Assembly: GCA_030538335.1 (NCBI GenBank)
Contig: JAUNUE010000093.1
Span: 1-7,323, forward strand
DNA: 7,323 nucleotides
Direction of reading: 5' to 3'
Origin: Allobrachymonas sp.
Lineage (GTDB): Bacteria; Pseudomonadota; Gammaproteobacteria; Burkholderiales; Burkholderiaceae_C
The position numbers and the translations under genes are program-made. Shown here one piece after another: positions 5,188 to 7,323 of the stretch (position 1 is its first letter; each line of letters starts with the position of its first letter). The notes below the pieces were generated by a model. The model saw only the letters and a list, made by a program, of their open reading frames with translations, ran no database searches and was not told the origin of the DNA.

Positions 5188-6803
5188 TGAGCAACAACCA
5201 CCAACAACCCGCCCGTTTGCTGGTCGTGGACGACGAGCCCGACCTGCTGACCCTGTACGAAATCACCCTCAAGCGCTGCGGCTACCAGGTGCAAACGGCA
5301 GCCGATCTGGAGCAGGCGCGCGCCTTGCTGGCCGAGCAACGGTTTGACGTGCTGGTTACCGATATGCGCCTGCCCGACGGACAAGGACTGGAGCTGATCG
5401 AATGGCTGCAGGCCAGCCAGCGCAAGGAGCGCGGCATCGTCATCACCGCCTATGGCTCGGCCGACAACGCCGTGCGGGCACTGAAGGCGGGCGCTTTTGA
5501 CTATTTGAGCAAACCCGTCAACCTCGACCAGTTTCGCAGCGTGGTGGCACAAGCCATCCACGCGGGCGAATCGGTGCACATGGTCGATCTTGCCCCCTCC
5601 GTCCCCGAACCCCCGAAACCTGCCGACACGCAAACGCCTGCAGCAGCGCCACCCGACTCGGCTGCCGCCTCTGCCCCTGTTGCCGCGTTGAAGCATATGG
5701 TGGGCGGCGGCACCATGATGCAGCAGCTCAAGGCCACGCTGGTGAAAGTAGCGCCCAGCATGGCGCCGGTATTGATCCTGGGTGAATCGGGCACGGGCAA
5801 GGAACTGGTCGCGCGCGCCCTGCACCAGTGCAGCCACCGCGCCGACAAGCCGTTTGTGGCCGTCAACTGCGGCGCCATTCCCGAGACCCTGCTCGAAGCC
5901 GAGTTTTTTGGTGCCAAAAAAGGCGCTTACACCGGCGCCGTGGCCGACCGCGAAGGCCTGTTCCAAAGCGCCACTGGTGGCACGCTGTTTCTGGATGAAA
6001 TAGGTGACCTGCCCCTGGCAATGCAGGCCAAGCTGTTGCGCGCGATCCAGGAGCGGCAGGTGCGGCCTTTGGGTGCCGCGCAGGAAATCCATGTGGATGT
6101 GCGCATCGTCAGCGCCACACACAAGAACCTGGTCAACATGGTGCAGGCGGGACAGTTCCGCCAGGACTTGTATTACCGCCTCAACGTGATTGAGATGCGC
6201 GTGCCGCCCTTGCGTGAGCGGCGCGAAGACATCCCGGCCCTTGCCCAGGCCTTGCTCGACAAGATCACCGAGGGCGGTTCGGGCGACCACCGACCTTTCA
6301 TGACGGCGGCTTTTCTGGAGCGCTTGCAAAGCCTGCCGCTGCCCGGCAATGTGCGCGAGCTGGAAAACACCCTGCACCGCTGCTGGGCCTTGAGCGACGG
6401 GCATACGCTGGATGCCCCGTTGCTGGACAGTGCCACGCCCATTGCCTTTGCACCAGCCGAGCACGCCCCGCCCGCAGCACAGACGGTAGCGTCGCCCCCT
6501 TCTGCCGCCCCCGTGCCGCTGCCCCCCTCCGGTTTCGCGGCTGCGCCTGCTTCTGAAAGCGCGCCCGTCATGCCCGCGCCCACAGGCGACGCCGTTGAGC
6601 GGCCCTTGCAAGCCCACGAAATGCCGCTACCCTGCGATCTCGACGCTTTTGTCGGCACCCACGAAAAAGCGCTGCTGCTGCGCGCGCTGCAACAAACCAA
6701 ATTCAACCGCACGGCGGCTGCCGCCCTGCTGGGCCTGAACCTGCGGCAAATCCGCTACCGCATGGAGCGTCTGGGCATCCACGACGACGACGACACGCCA
6801 TGA
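5187..6803 (+). CDS. pilR: Sigma-54-dependent response regulator PilR (NtrC family)
   Basis: PilR activates sigma-54 promoters, classically that of pilin, after phosphorylation by PilS. The receiver domain (about 10-125) has acidic pair D15-D16, phosphoacceptor Asp59 (in VTDMRLPDG), Thr87 and Lys109. The AAA+ domain (about 168-405) has Walker A GESGTGKE (199-206), a sigma-54 contact loop GAYTGA (246-251, Tyr instead of the usual Phe), Walker B GGTLFLDEIGD (264-274), the LYYRLNV arginine segment (328-334), PLRERREDI (341-349) and LPGNVREL (385-392). A Fis-type HTH lies at about 503-531 (NRTAAAALLGLNLRQIRYRM). The protein has 538 residues, against about 445 remembered for the Pseudomonas protein. 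The excess lies mainly in Ala/Pro-rich linkers at about 136-166 and 415-480. The GTG start shares its first G with the pilS TAG stop, so translation is probably coupled. NtrC itself is excluded mainly by context. Confidence 0.92.
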   Translation: MSNNHQQPARLLVVDDEPDLLTLYEITLKRCGYQVQTAADLEQARALLAEQRFDVLVTDMRLPDGQGLELIEWLQASQRKERGIVITAYGSADNAVRALKAGAFDYLSKPVNLDQFRSVVAQAIHAGESVHMVDLAPSVPEPPKPADTQTPAAAPPDSAAASAPVAALKHMVGGGTMMQQLKATLVKVAPSMAPVLILGESGTGKELVARALHQCSHRADKPFVAVNCGAIPETLLEAEFFGAKKGAYTGAVADREGLFQSATGGTLFLDEIGDLPLAMQAKLLRAIQERQVRPLGAAQEIHVDVRIVSATHKNLVNMVQAGQFRQDLYYRLNVIEMRVPPLRERREDIPALAQALLDKITEGGSGDHRPFMTAAFLERLQSLPLPGNVRELENTLHRCWALSDGHTLDAPLLDSATPIAFAPAEHAPPAAQTVASPPSAAPVPLPPSGFAAAPASESAPVMPAPTGDAVERPLQAHEMPLPCDLDAFVGTHEKALLLRALQQTKFNRTAAAALLGLNLRQIRYRMERLGIHDDDDTP

Positions 6804-7323
6804 CCAGCCAAGGTCACGGCACATGGAACCAGGGCTGGTGGAGCGCCGCCCACCACCAGCCTTCGCCCAACTTCGGCCCCCGGCCTGCGCATGCCTGCAT
6901 TGACCTGCTGGTGCTGCACTCCATCAGCCTGCCGCCCGGCGAATACGGCACTGGCTGCATCGACCGCCTGTTTGCCAACACGCTGGACTTTGATGCGCAC
7001 CCCTACTTCCAGCAAATCCGCGGGCTGGAAGTTTCGGCGCATTTTCTCGTGCGCCGCGACGGCACCATCACGCAATACGTGAGCTGTGACGACCGCGCCT
7101 GGCATGCGGGCAACTCCTGCTGGCGCGGGCGCGAACAGTGCAACGACGACTCGATCGGCATCGAACTCGAAGGGCTGGAAGGCACGCCGTTTGCCGATGC
7201 GCAATACCCCGCGCTGGCCCGGCTGGCGCAGGCTGTTGCGGCGCACTATCCGCTGCGGCATGTGGCGGGCCACGAGCACATTGCGCCTGGGCGCAAGTTC
7301 GATCCGGGTGCGGCTTTTGATTG
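6800..7323 (+). CDS. ampD: 1,6-anhydro-N-acetylmuramyl-L-alanine amidase AmpD (3' truncated by window edge)
   Basis: AmpD is a cytoplasmic zinc amidase that cleaves the peptide from anhydro-MurNAc muropeptides during peptidoglycan recycling. In many Gram-negatives its loss raises the inducers of AmpR/AmpC beta-lactamase. The frame stays open to the window end: 174 full codons, with the last visible residues GAAFD just short of the usual C-terminus. Visible motifs are LVLHSISLPPGEYG (37-50), VSAHFLVRRDG (78-88), WHAG (101-104), SIGIELEG (118-125) and GHEHIAPGRKFDPG (157-170). By family knowledge the zinc ligands are His40, His158 and Asp168, with Glu122 and Lys166 in catalysis; all are present, so the enzyme should be active. 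There is no Shine-Dalgarno; the ATG overlaps the pilR TGA (ATGA), so it probably relies on translational coupling. Periplasmic AmiD/AmpDh proteins are less likely because no signal peptide is present. Confidence 0.95.
   Translation, partial: MTSQGHGTWNQGWWSAAHHQPSPNFGPRPAHACIDLLVLHSISLPPGEYGTGCIDRLFANTLDFDAHPYFQQIRGLEVSAHFLVRRDGTITQYVSCDDRAWHAGNSCWRGREQCNDDSIGIELEGLEGTPFADAQYPALARLAQAVAAHYPLRHVAGHEHIAPGRKFDPGAAFD

Noticed and set aside
5184..6617. Long minus-strand open frame (477 residues) antisense to pilR
   Set aside because: Composition is typical of a shadow frame (Gly, Arg, His, Gln rich). The plus strand encodes all receiver, AAA+ and HTH motifs in order.
6781..6794. Short ACG trinucleotide run at the pilR 3' end (encoding Asp-Asp-Asp-Asp)
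   Set aside because: Only about four units and in frame. It could vary between strains but is too short to claim as a phase-variation tract.

Overview
The window looks like a high-GC chromosomal segment of a betaproteobacterium, most likely Burkholderiales and probably the Comamonadaceae. I infer this from the protein sequences (for example the Ffh N-terminus MASALTDKLS), from the gene order ffh / small Cys-His membrane protein / pilS / pilR / ampD, and from the codon use. No database search was possible, so the taxonomy is recognition from memory.

Layout: (1) 1-1114, + strand, the C-terminal 370 residues of AhpF, the flavoprotein reductase of the alkyl hydroperoxide reductase system; its 5' end lies outside the window. 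(2) 1115-1627, a 513-bp gap between convergent genes with no credible gene. It holds three different palindromic repeat units side by side (1130-1302, 1320-1429, 1438-1543), plus a detached half copy of the third (1572-1592). (3) 1628-3013, - strand, complete ffh, the protein subunit of the signal recognition particle. (4) 3014-3122, a short divergent promoter region with an AT-rich TATATATA patch. (5) 3123-7323, + strand, a tightly packed and apparently co-transcribed group: an 83-residue one-helix membrane protein with a Cys/His cluster, the PilS sensor kinase, the PilR sigma-54 activator, and AmpD, which runs off the right edge.

How the genes work together: PilS (six predicted membrane helices, PAS-like region, kinase core) and PilR (receiver, AAA+, Fis-type HTH) form the two-component system that in other bacteria controls sigma-54-dependent pilin transcription. 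No pilin gene lies in the window. pilS and pilR share one base (TAGTG), and pilR and ampD overlap by four (ATGA), so translation is probably coupled. AmpD recycles peptidoglycan fragments and Ffh directs membrane-protein insertion. I see no direct biochemical link between these and PilSR; the grouping looks like inherited gene order.

Overall this is mostly ordinary core-genome sequence, and I found no sign of a new defence, mobile or biosynthetic system. The points most worth a second look are the stacked repeats, the small Cys/His membrane protein, the eroded ATP-binding G1 box in PilS, and the GAYTGA variant and long Ala/Pro linkers in PilR.
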